DNA of 64,000 nt, from assembly GCF_000222605.1 (NCBI RefSeq), contig NZ_AFWF01000231.1:1-64000 (forward strand). Direction: 5' to 3'. Under the pieces are notes generated by a model. That model searched no databases. It was given only the letters and a program-made list of their open reading frames with translations, and was not told the DNA's origin. The position numbers were made by a program, and so were the translations under genes. Shown here one piece after another: positions 17,670 to 27,404 of this stretch. The stretch is from Vibrio ichthyoenteri ATCC 700023 (GTDB taxonomy: Bacteria > Pseudomonadota > Gammaproteobacteria > Enterobacterales > Vibrionaceae). Each line of letters starts with the position of its first letter. Position 1 is the stretch's first letter.

Positions 17670-19343
17670 ATGTTGTTTGGAGATCGTTTTAAAGAGATCA
17701 ATTTGAAGGGTGATCTATTTGGTGGTGTGACTACCGCTATCATCTCTTTGCCATTAGCGCTCGCGTTTGGTGTTGCTTCGGGGGCTGGTGCTGAGGCAGG
17801 CCTTTGGGGCGCGATCATGGTTGGCTTATTTGCTGCATTATTTGGTGGCTCATCAACCCTGATTTCAGAACCAACCGGACCAATGACGGTGATCATGACG
17901 GCGGTATTAACCAGTATGATGGCCAAATATCCTGAAACCGGCATGGCGATGACGTTCACCGTGGTGATGATGGCTGGTGCATTCCAGGTATTATTGGGCA
18001 CCTTAAAGCTAGGTAAATACGTTACCTTGATGCCATATAGTGTGATATCCGGTTTTATGTCCGGTATTGGTGTCATCCTGATTATCCTACAGCTCTCACC
18101 TCTATTAGGCCATGCTGCGCCATCGGGCGGAGTGATGGGGACACTATCGGCGTTACCTGAAACATTGGCTAACGTGAAATTTAGCGAGCTGTTTTTAGGT
18201 TTACTCACGCTCGGCATTTTATTTTTCTTTCCTCCACAGTACCGAAAATATGTCCCCGCACAGTTAGTGGCACTGGTGGCGGTGACCGTGTTGTCCGTTA
18301 TTCTCTTTGATAGCGATGCCATTCGCCGTATTGGCGAAATTCCAGCCGGTTTACCGTCTTTGGTGGTGCCGCACATCAATGCTGAAATGTTTACCACCAT
18401 GGTGATCGATGCATTGGTACTCGGAACCCTAGGTTGTATTGATACCTTATTAACCGCAGTTATTGGTGATTCATTGACTCGTAAAGAGCATGACTCTGAT
18501 AAAGAACTGCGAGGGCAAGGTTTGGCGAATATGATTTCAGGTCTATTCGGTGCTCTGCCAGGGGCTGGGGCAACCATGGGCACGGTGACTAATATTCAAG
18601 TTGGTGCTCGCTCTCCGTTATCAGGCGTGATTCGCGCGTTGATGCTTGCTCTTGTCGTCTTGGTTGCTGGCGGTTTAACTGAACCGATTCCTATGGCGGT
18701 ATTAGCCGGTATTGCGGTTTATGTTGGTTTTAATATTCTCGACTGGAGTTTCATCCAGCGCGCACATAAAGTCAGTGTTCAAGGCATGGCGATCATGTAC
18801 GGCGTGATGTTGCTGACAGTATTTGTTGATTTGATTGCAGCGGTAGGGCTTGGTGTTTTTATCTCCAATATCATTATTATCGAACGTTTGAGCCGCGAGC
18901 AAGCACGCCAAGTAAAAGCCATCAGTGATGCCGATGAAGACGATGTCCCACTGACTGAAAGTGAGCGTGGCTTGTTGGATCAAGCCAACGGTAAAGTGTT
19001 GTTTTTCTATCTGTCGGGGCCGATGATTTTCAGTGTATCGAAGGCGATTTCCCGTCAGCACAGCAGTATTGATGAATATGAAGCGATGATTCTTGATTTG
19101 ACTGATGTGCCGATGATTGATGTCACCGTTGGTCTGGCATTGGAAAATGCGATTAACGATGCCCTTGATGCCAATTGCGCGGTTTATTTACTGTGCCCCA
19201 ATAAACAGATTTGGCAACAATTGGAAAAGTTTCACATTCTTGATTTAGTGCCGGGACAAAATATTTATTCGTTCCGTTATGAAGCGTTGCGTGCCGCGAT
19301 CAAACACGTTGAGAGTGATGAGCATCAAACGGTTTCAGTTTAG
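17670..19343 (+). CDS. SulP-family anion transporter, probable bicarbonate importer
   Basis: Inner-membrane transporter of 557 residues, with a SulP/SLC26 membrane domain (about residues 10-400, very hydrophobic, roughly 10-14 helices) and a cytoplasmic STAS domain (about 430-545). AGGGAG lies ahead of the ATG. SulP proteins carry sulfate, bicarbonate, chloride or dicarboxylates. The divergent carbonic anhydrase next door points to bicarbonate, but substrate cannot be read from the sequence. E. coli DauA and cyanobacterial BicA are the best-known relatives. A terminator follows within 25 nt. Confidence 0.85.
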   Translation: MLFGDRFKEINLKGDLFGGVTTAIISLPLALAFGVASGAGAEAGLWGAIMVGLFAALFGGSSTLISEPTGPMTVIMTAVLTSMMAKYPETGMAMTFTVVMMAGAFQVLLGTLKLGKYVTLMPYSVISGFMSGIGVILIILQLSPLLGHAAPSGGVMGTLSALPETLANVKFSELFLGLLTLGILFFFPPQYRKYVPAQLVALVAVTVLSVILFDSDAIRRIGEIPAGLPSLVVPHINAEMFTTMVIDALVLGTLGCIDTLLTAVIGDSLTRKEHDSDKELRGQGLANMISGLFGALPGAGATMGTVTNIQVGARSPLSGVIRALMLALVVLVAGGLTEPIPMAVLAGIAVYVGFNILDWSFIQRAHKVSVQGMAIMYGVMLLTVFVDLIAAVGLGVFISNIIIIERLSREQARQVKAISDADEDDVPLTESERGLLDQANGKVLFFYLSGPMIFSVSKAISRQHSSIDEYEAMILDLTDVPMIDVTVGLALENAINDALDANCAVYLLCPNKQIWQQLEKFHILDLVPGQNIYSFRYEALRAAIKHVESDEHQTVSV

Positions 19344-19367
19344 AGCCGCGACACAGCAAGATTAAAT

Positions 19368-19399
19368 AAAGACCGTAAGAGAGATTTTACGGTCTTTTT
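19368..19399 (+). terminator. Intrinsic terminator after the SulP gene
   Basis: AAAGACCGTAA (19368-19378), 8-nt loop, TTACGGTCTTT (19387-19397), then further T. The stem of 11 bp starts 24 nt after the SulP stop. Confidence 0.9.
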
Positions 19400-19541
19400 A
19401 TTTATCGCCAGACGAAATATTTCGATTTTATTCGAAAGGTTTATTTGTAATCATCGTCATTCGACGATAAACTGATTTTAAATTGATAGTCTCTAACCGC
19501 TTTGTCATCGTGAAGCGGTTGGTCACAACAAGCGAGCGATT

Positions 19542-20465
19542 ATGTACGCATTAGAAATAGACCAGCTAAGAAAGACCTACGCGGGCGGATTTGAAGCATT
19601 GAAAGGCATCAGCCTCAATGTAGAAAAAGGCGATTTTTATGCTTTGCTGGGACCCAATGGCGCGGGGAAATCAACCACCATTGGTGTGATTTCATCGCTG
19701 GTCAATAAGAGTTCAGGCAAGGTGAAAATATTTGGTTTTGATATTGATAGCGATCTCGAACGCGCGAAGCAAAACCTTGGTTTAGTGCCCCAAGAATTTA
19801 ATTTCAACCCGTTTGAAACGGTAGAGCAAATTGTACTTCAACAAGCTGGCTACTATGGTGTCGCCAAATCGCTTGCCAAAGAACGCGCGGAAAAATACCT
19901 GACGAAATTGGATTTGTGGGAAAAACGCAAAGAGCGTGCGCGCAATCTTTCGGGTGGGATGAAGCGACGCTTGATGATTGCTCGTGCTCTTATGCATGAG
20001 CCACAGCTATTGATCCTGGATGAACCGACCGCCGGGGTGGATATTGAGCTGCGCCGTTCAATGTGGGAGTTTCTTAAAGAGATCAACTCAGAGCAAGGCA
20101 TCACCATTATTTTGACCACTCATTACCTCGAAGAAGCTGAAATGCTGTGTCGCAATATCGGTATTATCAATCGTGGAGAGTTGATCGAAAACACCTCAAT
20201 GAAAGCGCTGCTTTCTAAATTAGATGTTGAAACTTTTATTCTTGATATCGAAACGGAACAAGTGCTGCCACAGTTACAGGGGGTGATTTCTCAACGTGAA
20301 ATCAATGGTTCTCTTGAAATTGAAATTGCCAAAAATAAAGGCTTAAACCATGTGTTTGCTCAATTGAGTGAGCAGGGCATACAAGTGATGTCGATGCGCA
20401 ATAAAGCCAATCGATTGGAAGAGCTGTTTGTCAGCATCGTTCAGCAACAAAGCCGAGGCGAATAA
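19542..20465 (+). CDS. yadG: ABC exporter ATP-binding protein, YadG type
   Basis: ATPase of a two-gene ABC-2 type exporter, 307 residues. It has Walker A GPNGAGKST (about residues 39-47), signature LSGGMKRR, Walker B LLILDEPTAGVD and switch TTHYLEEAEM. It matches E. coli YadG along its length, including the C-terminal RNKANRLEELFVS segment. The substrate is not established. It overlaps the ribosome site of yadH: the yadH ATG begins 2 nt after the yadG stop, so the pair is translationally coupled. Confidence 0.92.
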   Translation: MYALEIDQLRKTYAGGFEALKGISLNVEKGDFYALLGPNGAGKSTTIGVISSLVNKSSGKVKIFGFDIDSDLERAKQNLGLVPQEFNFNPFETVEQIVLQQAGYYGVAKSLAKERAEKYLTKLDLWEKRKERARNLSGGMKRRLMIARALMHEPQLLILDEPTAGVDIELRRSMWEFLKEINSEQGITIILTTHYLEEAEMLCRNIGIINRGELIENTSMKALLSKLDVETFILDIETEQVLPQLQGVISQREINGSLEIEIAKNKGLNHVFAQLSEQGIQVMSMRNKANRLEELFVSIVQQQSRGE

Positions 20466-20466
20466 T

Positions 20467-21237
20467 ATGTATCAACTTTACTGGACGGCTTTTTGTAGCT
20501 TATTGACCAAAGAGATTAATCGCTTTACCCGTATTTGGGTACAGACTCTAGTACCACCTGCGATCACCATGACGCTCTACTTTATTATCTTTGGTAACTT
20601 AATTGGTTCCCGTATTGGTGAAATGAACGGTTTTAGTTACATGGAATATATTGTGCCGGGTCTGATCATGATGTCAGTGATCACCAACTCATATTCTAAT
20701 GTCGCGTCGTCGTTCTTTAGTTCTAAGTTTCAACGCAATATCGAAGAGCTATTAGTTGCGCCGGTACCAAACTACGTCATCATCCTTGGTTTTGTGATGG
20801 GCGGTGTGGTGCGTGGGTTACTTGTGGGCACCATCGTGACCTTTGTGTCGTTGTTCTTTGTTGATCTACAAGTCGATCATTGGGGAATTATTATTGCCAC
20901 GGTGTTTTTGACCTCGGTGGTTTTTTCATTGGGCGGTTTGATTAATGCGGTTTATGCACGCACCTTTGATGATATCTCAATTATTCCCACCTTCGTGCTA
21001 ACACCGCTGACCTATTTGGGTGGCGTGTTCTACTCGATCAGTTTACTGCCTGAGTTCTGGCAGGGGATTTCGAAGATCAACCCAATCGTCTATATGGTCA
21101 ATGCGTTCCGCTACGGCTTTTTGGGTGTTTCTGATGTTGGCATTGTCACTTCATTTGGTGTGCTGGGAGTGTTTGTTGTCGTGTTGTACGCGATTGCTCA
21201 CTACCTAGTGACTAAAGGCATTGGCTTACGTTCGTAG
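20467..21237 (+). CDS. yadH: ABC exporter permease, YadH type
   Basis: ABC-2 family inner-membrane permease, 256 residues with about six transmembrane helices, partner of the preceding ATPase. RIWVQTLVPP and TMTLYFIIFGNLIGSRIG near the N terminus and TFVLTPLTYLGGVFYS are near-identical to E. coli YadH. I start at ATG 20467, one base past the yadG stop; its Shine-Dalgarno (GAGG) lies inside the end of yadG. An in-frame upstream extension within yadG has no family similarity. The substrate is unknown. Confidence 0.92.
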   Translation: MYQLYWTAFCSLLTKEINRFTRIWVQTLVPPAITMTLYFIIFGNLIGSRIGEMNGFSYMEYIVPGLIMMSVITNSYSNVASSFFSSKFQRNIEELLVAPVPNYVIILGFVMGGVVRGLLVGTIVTFVSLFFVDLQVDHWGIIIATVFLTSVVFSLGGLINAVYARTFDDISIIPTFVLTPLTYLGGVFYSISLLPEFWQGISKINPIVYMVNAFRYGFLGVSDVGIVTSFGVLGVFVVVLYAIAHYLVTKGIGLRS

Positions 21238-21344
21238 GGTGTGAGGAAGCGAGAGGGTAGAGCACTTCGCTAGAGAAGTAAGCTGATTAGTTACGAGATA
21301 TTTTTAGATTCTCAAAGCTTTGCTGTTTCTAATTGAACACTCAT

Positions 21345-21374
21345 AAAAAAGGTTGGCATGTGCCAACCTTTTTT
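21345..21374. terminator. Bidirectional terminator, yadH/panC
   Basis: AAAAAAGGTTGGCA, TG, TGCCAACCTTTTTT: a 14-bp stem in the gap between convergent yadH and panC, with runs suitable for termination on both strands. Confidence 0.93.
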
Positions 21375-21403
21375 GTTTTATGCCTCGTCGCTAGCGGTTG
21401 AGT

Positions 21404-22306
21404 TTAACTCTCTGGAGAGTTCTCTTCGCTAGTATCAGCCTCTTCTTTCGTTTCAGTCGCCATCTCAACCGTTTGGTTGTCGATTAGACGAGCTTTTCCT
21501 AAGAATGCCGACATCAGAATCACTGCTTGAGTGGTTTCTGTTGTGATGGTTTGCAGCGTGCGAGCATCACGAATAAAGATTTCATCAGGCTGTAGGCCCG
21601 CGGCGCGCAGTTGGTCGCTGGCATCTTCAATCACTGAAGCGTAATCATCGCGGCCGCCGCGCATTGCGCTACTGATCCAACGCATGGTACGAGCTAACAC
21701 AGGTGCGCGTTGACGCTCATCTAGAGTCAGCAATCCGTTACGTGAACTCATCGCTAAGCCGTCCATTTCACGTACGGTCGCAACGCCGATGATTTCGATA
21801 TCCATCGCGAGATCGTCAACCATCTTACGAATGACAGCGAGCTGCTGGAAATCTTTCTCACCAAAACAAGCCACATCAGGTTGCACGATGTTAAACAGCT
21901 TAGTCACGATGGTCGAAACACCACGGAAGTGGCCCGGACGAGAGGCGCCCTCTAGCATGGTTGAAAGTCCTGGAACATCAACCGATGTTTGGCTTTCTAA
22001 ACCTTCAGGGTAAATGGTTTCAGGTGTTGGAGTGAAGACCAATTCAACCCCTTCGCCATTCAGTTTGCTCAGGTCATCTTCAAGTGTGCGTGGATAGTTG
22101 TTGAGATCATCCGCACGCTCAAATTGCATTGGGTTGACGAAGATACTCACTACAACGATATCAGCGTATTCGCGCGCTTTGCGAACCAGTGTTAGGTGAC
22201 CTTCATGCAGGTTACCCATGGTTGGTACAAAAGCGACTTTGCGACCGTCACGCTTATACTGTTTGATCTGCTCGCGGAGAGCTGAAATGTCAGCAAATGT
22301 TTGCAT
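21404..22306 (-). CDS. panC: Pantothenate synthetase
   Basis: Joins pantoate and beta-alanine with ATP to make pantothenate, the coenzyme A precursor. The nucleotidyltransferase fold shows the HIGH-like motif [14 protein letters not shown] (residues 29-42), [15 protein letters not shown] and a KMSKS-like MSSRN. The protein has 300 residues against 283 in E. coli; the difference is an acidic C-terminal tail rich in Glu, Ser and Thr. It is the last gene of a panB-panC pair, 11 nt behind panB. Confidence 0.95.
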   Translation of the reverse strand: MQTFADISALREQIKQYKRDGRKVAFVPTMGNLHEGHLTLVRKAREYADIVVVSIFVNPMQFERADDLNNYPRTLEDDLSKLNGEGVELVFTPTPETIYPEGLESQTSVDVPGLSTMLEGASRPGHFRGVSTIVTKLFNIVQPDVACFGEKDFQQLAVIRKMVDDLAMDIEIIGVATVREMDGLAMSSRNGLLTLDERQRAPVLARTMRWISSAMRGGRDDYASVIEDASDQLRAAGLQPDEIFIRDARTLQTITTETTQAVILMSAFLGKARLIDNQTVEMATETKEEADTSEENSPES

Positions 22307-22317
22307 GATGATATCCT

Positions 22318-23112
22318 CTAGGCAATCGTATGTGCTTCATCTGGGAACGCACCACTAGCGACATCTTCGATGTACTTGGTGATGGCTTTACGTATATCGC
22401 CCGTTTCAGCTAGGAAGTTTTTCGAGAATTTCGGCATGTAGTTGGCTGCAATGCCAAGCATATCGTGCATGACGAGGATCTGACCGTCAGTCACATTACC
22501 AGCACCAATGCCGATTACTGGAACATCCAGCACTTCGGTAATGCGTGCGGCAAGTTCTTGCGGTACACATTCAAGTAATATGATTTGCGCACCAGCTTCT
22601 TGCAGTGCAAGCGCGTCGCGTACCATTCGATCCGCTTTCTCTTGTTCGCGGCCTTGAACTTTAAAGCCGCCAAAAATGTTGACTGATTGAGGGGTTAAAC
22701 CCAAGTGAGCACACACGGGTACTGCGCGCTCAGTCAGCATTTTCACAGTATCAACTAACCAATCACCACCTTCTAGCTTGACCATATTGGCACCCGCACG
22801 CATTAGCTTGCCTGCGTTTTCACAAGCTTGCTCAGGCGTGGCGTAGCTCATGAATGGCATATCGGCCATAAGTAAGCTATTTGGGCTACCAGCGCGCACA
22901 CAGCGCGTGTGGTAAGCAATGTCTTCGACTGTTACAGGCAGCGTGCTTGATTCGCCTTGCAATACCATGCCAAGTGAATCGCCAACCAATAGCACCGGCA
23001 TTTCTTGCTGTTCAAACAACTGGCCAAAGCTTGCGTCATAAGCTGTAGAAGATGCAAATTTACGACCCTCTTGTTTCCACATGATAAGGTCGTTGATGGT
23101 AATTTTTTTCAT
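22318..23112 (-). CDS. panB: 3-methyl-2-oxobutanoate hydroxymethyltransferase
   Basis: Transfers a hydroxymethyl group from methylene-tetrahydrofolate to 2-oxoisovalerate, giving ketopantoate, the first committed step to pantothenate. It is a 264-residue TIM barrel with metal ligands in LVGDSLGMV and MADMPF and the catalytic region KLEGG. It is followed by panC after 11 nt. folK lies 24 nt upstream, so folate and pantothenate genes are in one transcription unit. Confidence 0.95.
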   Translation of the reverse strand: MKKITINDLIMWKQEGRKFASSTAYDASFGQLFEQQEMPVLLVGDSLGMVLQGESSTLPVTVEDIAYHTRCVRAGSPNSLLMADMPFMSYATPEQACENAGKLMRAGANMVKLEGGDWLVDTVKMLTERAVPVCAHLGLTPQSVNIFGGFKVQGREQEKADRMVRDALALQEAGAQIILLECVPQELAARITEVLDVPVIGIGAGNVTDGQILVMHDMLGIAANYMPKFSKNFLAETGDIRKAITKYIEDVASGAFPDEAHTIA

Positions 23113-23136
23113 TAATTATCCTTAATAAGGAGCTGG

Positions 23137-23622
23137 CTATGAGTGCCAAATTCTGAGTCCATTGCGGTCAACACTGTGTAGTAGTTGTGCAAGCTCAGTC
23201 CCGTCAGGGAGTGTTAAATTAGGGGCGATTTCAGCGAGCGGGTAGAGTACAAACTCTCTTTCGCGCATTCCATAATGTGGAACGGTTAATCGCTCGGAAT
23301 CGATTTCCTCATTGCCGTAAAGAATGATGTCGAGATCTAGAGTTCTTGGTCCCCAGCGTTCATCTTTACGGACTCGCCCTTGTTCTAGTTCAATTGCTTG
23401 GGTGCAATCGAGTAGCTCAAGAGGCGTTAATTCAGTTTGAATTGCCACAACTGCATTGATGTAATCAGGTTGATTTTGTGGCCCCATTGGCGTGCTACTA
23501 TATAGCATTGAGGCCTGAATAAACGCTGATCTAGGCAGTTGTTTTAGCGCCTCAATGGCGCTATTTGCTTGTGCAACAGGATCGGCCATATTACTGCCGA
23601 CAGCAATATAGGCGGTGATCAT
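23137..23622 (-). CDS. folK: 6-hydroxymethyl-7,8-dihydropterin pyrophosphokinase (HPPK)
   Basis: Transfers pyrophosphate from ATP to 6-hydroxymethyl-dihydropterin in folate synthesis. At 161 residues it has the usual length. Family marks are AVGSNMADP near the N terminus and the signature GPRTLDLDIILYG with its two magnesium-binding aspartates, then VPHYGMREREFVLYPLAEI. Its start overlaps the end of pcnB by 4 nt (ATGA type), showing translational coupling. Confidence 0.95.
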   Translation of the reverse strand: MITAYIAVGSNMADPVAQANSAIEALKQLPRSAFIQASMLYSSTPMGPQNQPDYINAVVAIQTELTPLELLDCTQAIELEQGRVRKDERWGPRTLDLDIILYGNEEIDSERLTVPHYGMREREFVLYPLAEIAPNLTLPDGTELAQLLHSVDRNGLRIWHS

Positions 23623-24995
23623 GATGCGTTGCTGCTCTTACGGGTATTACGTCGGTTACGATTGTTGCTTTTACGACGACGTTGGCCGCTTTTCTGTGCG
23701 GGTTCGTTATCGAGTTCCGCTGCCATTTCTTGGCGAATATTGCGGCCGGCATTCTGGAAAGTATTCCACCATTTTGCCAGTTTCTCGATTTCACCACCTT
23801 CCACTTCCGCACGCATTTCTAAGAAATCGTAACCGGCGCGGAACTTATTAAGCTCCATTAGGCGGAAAGCTCGTTTACCGTTGCGACGTGGTAAGCGTGT
23901 TTGCAGCTGCCAAATTTCACGGATGGTCGCGGTATGGCGACGCGGAATCGCGATGGTGCGAACTTGCTCATCAAGAATGATGTTGCTCGCTTCCATGATC
24001 GCGTCGTACTCGCCCATTTTGCGCGTTGCCATGAGTTCTTCGGCTTTTGCTTGTAGCGGATACCACAGCATGGCTGCAAACATAAACGCAGGATTAATAC
24101 GTTTGCCTTCTTCCACTCGTTGGTCGGTAGAATCGAGCACCAAATCCAGCATCTGCTCTGTTTTAGAGTCATATTCTTCAGTGAAGAACTCTGACACGGT
24201 TGGGAACAGCGGTTGGAACAGGTTGTATTCACGCATCAAATGGTAGGTTTCTAGACCATAACCCGTTTGTAGCATTTTTAGCGATTCTTCATACAAACGT
24301 GCTGAAGGGATCTCTTTGAGCAGGTGTGCTAATTCTTCAATTGGCGCTGCCGTATCTTCTTCAATATCGAAGTCGAGTTTTACTGCAAAGCGAATCGCAC
24401 GCAGCATACGCACAGGATCTTCTCGGTAACGTGTTTCTGGATCACCAATGAGGCGAACCAGTTTGTCTTCAAGATCTTCATTTCCGCGTGCGTAATCATG
24501 AATCGCAAAGTTGCCAATGTTGTAATACATCGCGTTGATCGTGAAATCGCGACGCTCGGCATCTTCATCAATCGTGCCGTAAACATTGTCACGCAGCAGC
24601 ATACCTTCTTTTGATTGCATCGCTACGTTTTTACTTGGCTCTTGGTGATGACCACGGAAGGTCGCCACTTCGATAATATCGCGGCCAAACATAATGTGCG
24701 CTAAGCGAAAACGGCGGCCAATAAGGCGGCAGTTTTTAAACAGTTGACGGATCTGCTCTGGTGTCGCATTCGTTGCGATGTCAAAGTCTTTCGGTGAGTG
24801 AGCTAATAATAAGTCACGCACGCCACCGCCAACAAGAAATGCATCAAAGCCTGCACCATGAAGTCGGTATAGCACCTTCAGTGCATTGTCACTGATCTGC
24901 TTGCGCGAAATATTGTGCTCTTCTCGAGTAATAATATTTAGAGCGAGCTCAGGAAAGCTAGTTGGCTCGCTTGGTGTATAGTCGTTTTTATTCAT
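23619..24995 (-). CDS. pcnB: Poly(A) polymerase I
   Basis: Adds poly(A) tails to RNA 3' ends, marking them for degradation. It has the class II nucleotidyltransferase fold with LVGGGVRDLLL, the catalytic pair in KDFDIATNA, and RRDFTINAMYY. A basic C-terminal tail (RRRKSNNRNRRN) resembles the RNA-binding tail of E. coli PcnB. The length of 458 residues is normal. It lies upstream of and overlaps folK; gluQ ends 85 nt away upstream on the same strand. Confidence 0.95.
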   Translation of the reverse strand: MNKNDYTPSEPTSFPELALNIITREEHNISRKQISDNALKVLYRLHGAGFDAFLVGGGVRDLLLAHSPKDFDIATNATPEQIRQLFKNCRLIGRRFRLAHIMFGRDIIEVATFRGHHQEPSKNVAMQSKEGMLLRDNVYGTIDEDAERRDFTINAMYYNIGNFAIHDYARGNEDLEDKLVRLIGDPETRYREDPVRMLRAIRFAVKLDFDIEEDTAAPIEELAHLLKEIPSARLYEESLKMLQTGYGLETYHLMREYNLFQPLFPTVSEFFTEEYDSKTEQMLDLVLDSTDQRVEEGKRINPAFMFAAMLWYPLQAKAEELMATRKMGEYDAIMEASNIILDEQVRTIAIPRRHTATIREIWQLQTRLPRRNGKRAFRLMELNKFRAGYDFLEMRAEVEGGEIEKLAKWWNTFQNAGRNIRQEMAAELDNEPAQKSGQRRRKSNNRNRRNTRKSSNAS

Positions 24996-25080
24996 GTGCT
25001 TTTGACAAAACCGGTCATTAAACCGCTTCTGTTTCCATTAAATTCTGGCGCCCAAGGGCGAATTTGCGGCTAATAATAGC

Positions 25081-25971
25081 TTAACGAGGCCGATTTGAGA
25101 ATCTCGGCGTGATCTCGGTTGTATCCGGTAGCTGTTTAGTATGCCAGTTTTGTACGCCCCAATGGATGATTTCCGCTAAAGAAGCGTCTACTAAATCTAC
25201 TTCTAAATCAAAACCTAAAAAGTGCATTGCTTCTAATAATGCAGGCTTTGGATTGAGATTATCCACCGCAGGAGCGTGGTTTTGTTTTGATAATTTTTGA
25301 CCATTCTCTCCGAGTGCTAAAGGGAGATGAAGGTAGCTAACGGGGTTTTGACCAAGCATTTTATAGAGACTGATCTGGCGTCCGGTTGGTTCAATCAAGT
25401 CGGCACCTCGCACAACTTGGGTGATCCCTTGGTCAATATCATCCAATACTACCGCAAGGTTGTAGGCAAATAATCCATCACGACGTTTTATAATAAAATC
25501 TTCATCTGCCAGCGATGTTGGAATGGTCAGTTGACCATGTTTTTGGTCAATGAAATCGTATACGGGCTCTGTCATACGTAGGCGAGTTGCACAAGGCGTA
25601 TCACCAAAAAGTTTCCGATCGCGACAAGTGCCGAGGTAAAAACCGCCAGCTTGCTTGATCTCTTTTCGACTGCATTGGCAATAGTAAGCTTGGCCGCTCT
25701 TGAGCCATGCTTCTATTTGGTCTTGGTACAGTTGATGACGCTGGCTTTGATAAACCACCTCACCATCCCAGTGCAGTTGATAAGCCTCTAAGGTACGCAG
25801 AATCAGATCCGAAGCGCCTGCCATTTCTCTCGGTGGGTCAATATCTTCTATCCTAACCAACCACTGCCCTTGATGAGCTTTGGCTTGAAAATAACTACCA
25901 AGAGCGGCCACGAGCGAGCCAAAGTGAAGAGGGCCTGAAGGGGAAGGGGCAAAGCGACCGATGTAACTCAT
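25081..25971 (-). CDS. gluQ: Glutamyl-Q tRNA(Asp) synthetase
   Basis: Activates glutamate and attaches it to the queuosine base at position 34 of tRNA(Asp); a shortened relative of glutamyl-tRNA synthetase lacking the anticodon-binding domain. The HIGH-like site is FAPSPSGPLHFGS, the KMSKS-like site KLSKQ, and the zinc cluster combines CQC and a later Tyr/Cys pair (YLGTC). I start at ATG 25971 (296 residues), because the TTG at 25986 adds five residues that the family lacks. It follows dksA as in E. coli, after a hairpin. Confidence 0.92.
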   Translation of the reverse strand: MSYIGRFAPSPSGPLHFGSLVAALGSYFQAKAHQGQWLVRIEDIDPPREMAGASDLILRTLEAYQLHWDGEVVYQSQRHQLYQDQIEAWLKSGQAYYCQCSRKEIKQAGGFYLGTCRDRKLFGDTPCATRLRMTEPVYDFIDQKHGQLTIPTSLADEDFIIKRRDGLFAYNLAVVLDDIDQGITQVVRGADLIEPTGRQISLYKMLGQNPVSYLHLPLALGENGQKLSKQNHAPAVDNLNPKPALLEAMHFLGFDLEVDLVDASLAEIIHWGVQNWHTKQLPDTTEITPRFSNRPR

Positions 25972-26001
25972 AATGAAACCGAACAAAGAAGTTAAGAAAC
26001 C

Positions 26002-26025
26002 AAAAAGGGAGCATCACTGCTCCCT
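26002..26025 (-). terminator. Terminator or attenuator between dksA and gluQ
   Basis: AAAAGGGAGCA, TCAC, TGCTCCCTTTT. Read on the minus strand, the stem of about 11 bp is followed by TGG after five T. It lies 23 nt past the dksA stop and would limit read-through into gluQ. Confidence 0.8.
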
Positions 26026-26047
26026 TTTCACTTAATGGCTGGCAAGA

Positions 26048-26494
26048 TTAACCTTGCATCTGCTTTTCTTTCATCTCTGCAAGAGTTTTACAGTCGATAC
26101 AAAGATCTGCAGTAGGACGAGCTTCTAAACGACGCACGCCAATTTCAACGCCACAAGATTCACAGAAACCGAAATCGTCTTCTTCGATTTTAGTTAATGT
26201 TTTTTCAATCTTCTTGATCAAACGACGCTCACGATCACGGTTGCGTAGTTCTAGGCTAAATTCTTCTTCTTGCGAAGCGCGATCAACTGGATCTGGGAAG
26301 TTTGCCGCTTCATCCTGCATGTGGTGAACAGTACGATCAACTTCCTGTCTTAGCTGGTTGCGCCAAGCTTGTAAAATCTGGTTAAAGTGAGCCATTTGCT
26401 CAGGTGACATGTACTCTTCACCTGGTTTTTCTTGATAAGGTTCAACGCCTGCAATGGCTAGGATGCCTATCGCTTTTTTCTTTAATTCTGACAT
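26048..26494 (-). CDS. dksA: RNA polymerase-binding transcription factor DksA
   Basis: Binds the secondary channel of RNA polymerase and, with ppGpp, controls rRNA and amino-acid promoters. The 148 residues align with E. coli DksA nearly throughout. A coiled coil with the [11 protein letters not shown] tip (the acidic pair DxxDxA) is followed by a four-cysteine zinc finger (CESC ... CIDC). The N terminus is three residues shorter than E. coli. It is the first gene of the dksA-gluQ-pcnB-folK-panBC run; sfsA upstream is separated by 129 bp. Confidence 0.97.
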   Translation of the reverse strand: MSELKKKAIGILAIAGVEPYQEKPGEEYMSPEQMAHFNQILQAWRNQLRQEVDRTVHHMQDEAANFPDPVDRASQEEEFSLELRNRDRERRLIKKIEKTLTKIEEDDFGFCESCGVEIGVRRLEARPTADLCIDCKTLAEMKEKQMQG

Positions 26495-26623
26495 GCAGTA
26501 TCTCCTAACACCTAGTCAACTGCTTGAGCAGTTAATTTAAGGCGGGTATCTATAGCAAAAAGAACTTTAGGAGGCAAACACTGTTGCGTAAAGTTATTGT
26601 CAATGTGAAGACGGCATCATTTT

Positions 26624-27343
26624 TTAGCACGAATAGTTAAATTCCAATGCGTTAATGAGCTTTATCTCACTTTCTGAAAGCAGTGCCTTATAGCACAACA
26701 CTTCCACTCCTTGTTCAATCGCAATTTTGAGTAATTGTGAATAGTTGGCGTCTATATGGTGTGCAGGAGATACTTTTTCAATCCCCGAATGCAAAACAAT
26801 AAATAAAAGTACAGAACGGTTCCCATTTTTTGCCATTTCAGCCAATTCACGCAGGTGTTTTTGACCTCTGGTGGTCACTGCATCAGGGAAGAACCCTTGT
26901 CCTTGGCTATTTTCGGCGAGCAGCGTCACGCTTTTTACTTCTATATAGCATGCTGGTTTTTGTGGATCACGGAGCAAGATATCAATTCGGCTATTTTCTT
27001 GGCCATATTTCACTTCAGTTTGAAGTTGCTCGTAATCAAGTAATTCTTTGATAACACCTTGCTCTATTGCTTCTACCGCCAGCTGATTGGCTCGCGCCGT
27101 ATTAATACAGATACGATGCCCAGAGGATGTTTGGCTCAATTCCCAGCTGTTCGGGTATTTTCTTTTAGGGTTATCGGATGTCGAGAACCAGACCTTATCA
27201 CCCGGCGTGGCACATCCGGTCATTGCCCCTGTATTGGCGCAATGAATCGTACGTTCACTGCCGTCATCCAATTGGATGTCGGCTAAGAAGCGTTTATACC
27301 GCTTTAATAGCGTAGCGGACTCTAGAGGAGGGAGGAACTTCAT
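26624..27343 (-). CDS. sfsA: Sugar fermentation stimulation protein SfsA
   Basis: SfsA-family protein, named for its effect on maltose genes in E. coli. Related proteins have been described as DNA-binding or nuclease-like; its role is unsettled. At 239 residues it shows the family marks [15 protein letters not shown] near residue 39, NSWELSQT, and a PD-(D/E)xK-like core, with SRIDILLRD then [10 protein letters not shown]. It is divergent from hrpB with only 61 bp between starts, an arrangement shared with E. coli. Confidence 0.92.
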   Translation of the reverse strand: MKFLPPLESATLLKRYKRFLADIQLDDGSERTIHCANTGAMTGCATPGDKVWFSTSDNPKRKYPNSWELSQTSSGHRICINTARANQLAVEAIEQGVIKELLDYEQLQTEVKYGQENSRIDILLRDPQKPACYIEVKSVTLLAENSQGQGFFPDAVTTRGQKHLRELAEMAKNGNRSVLLFIVLHSGIEKVSPAHHIDANYSQLLKIAIEQGVEVLCYKALLSESEIKLINALEFNYSC

Positions 27344-27404
27344 TTTGGTCTGGTTGCGTTTCTTCGATACAATGTGACGTCCATTACATCATAAGGCCTA
27401 TCCA

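Noticed and set aside
17642-18583. Long minus-strand open frame inside the SulP gene
   Set aside because: Composition is an antisense shadow of a hydrophobic membrane protein, with no family resemblance.
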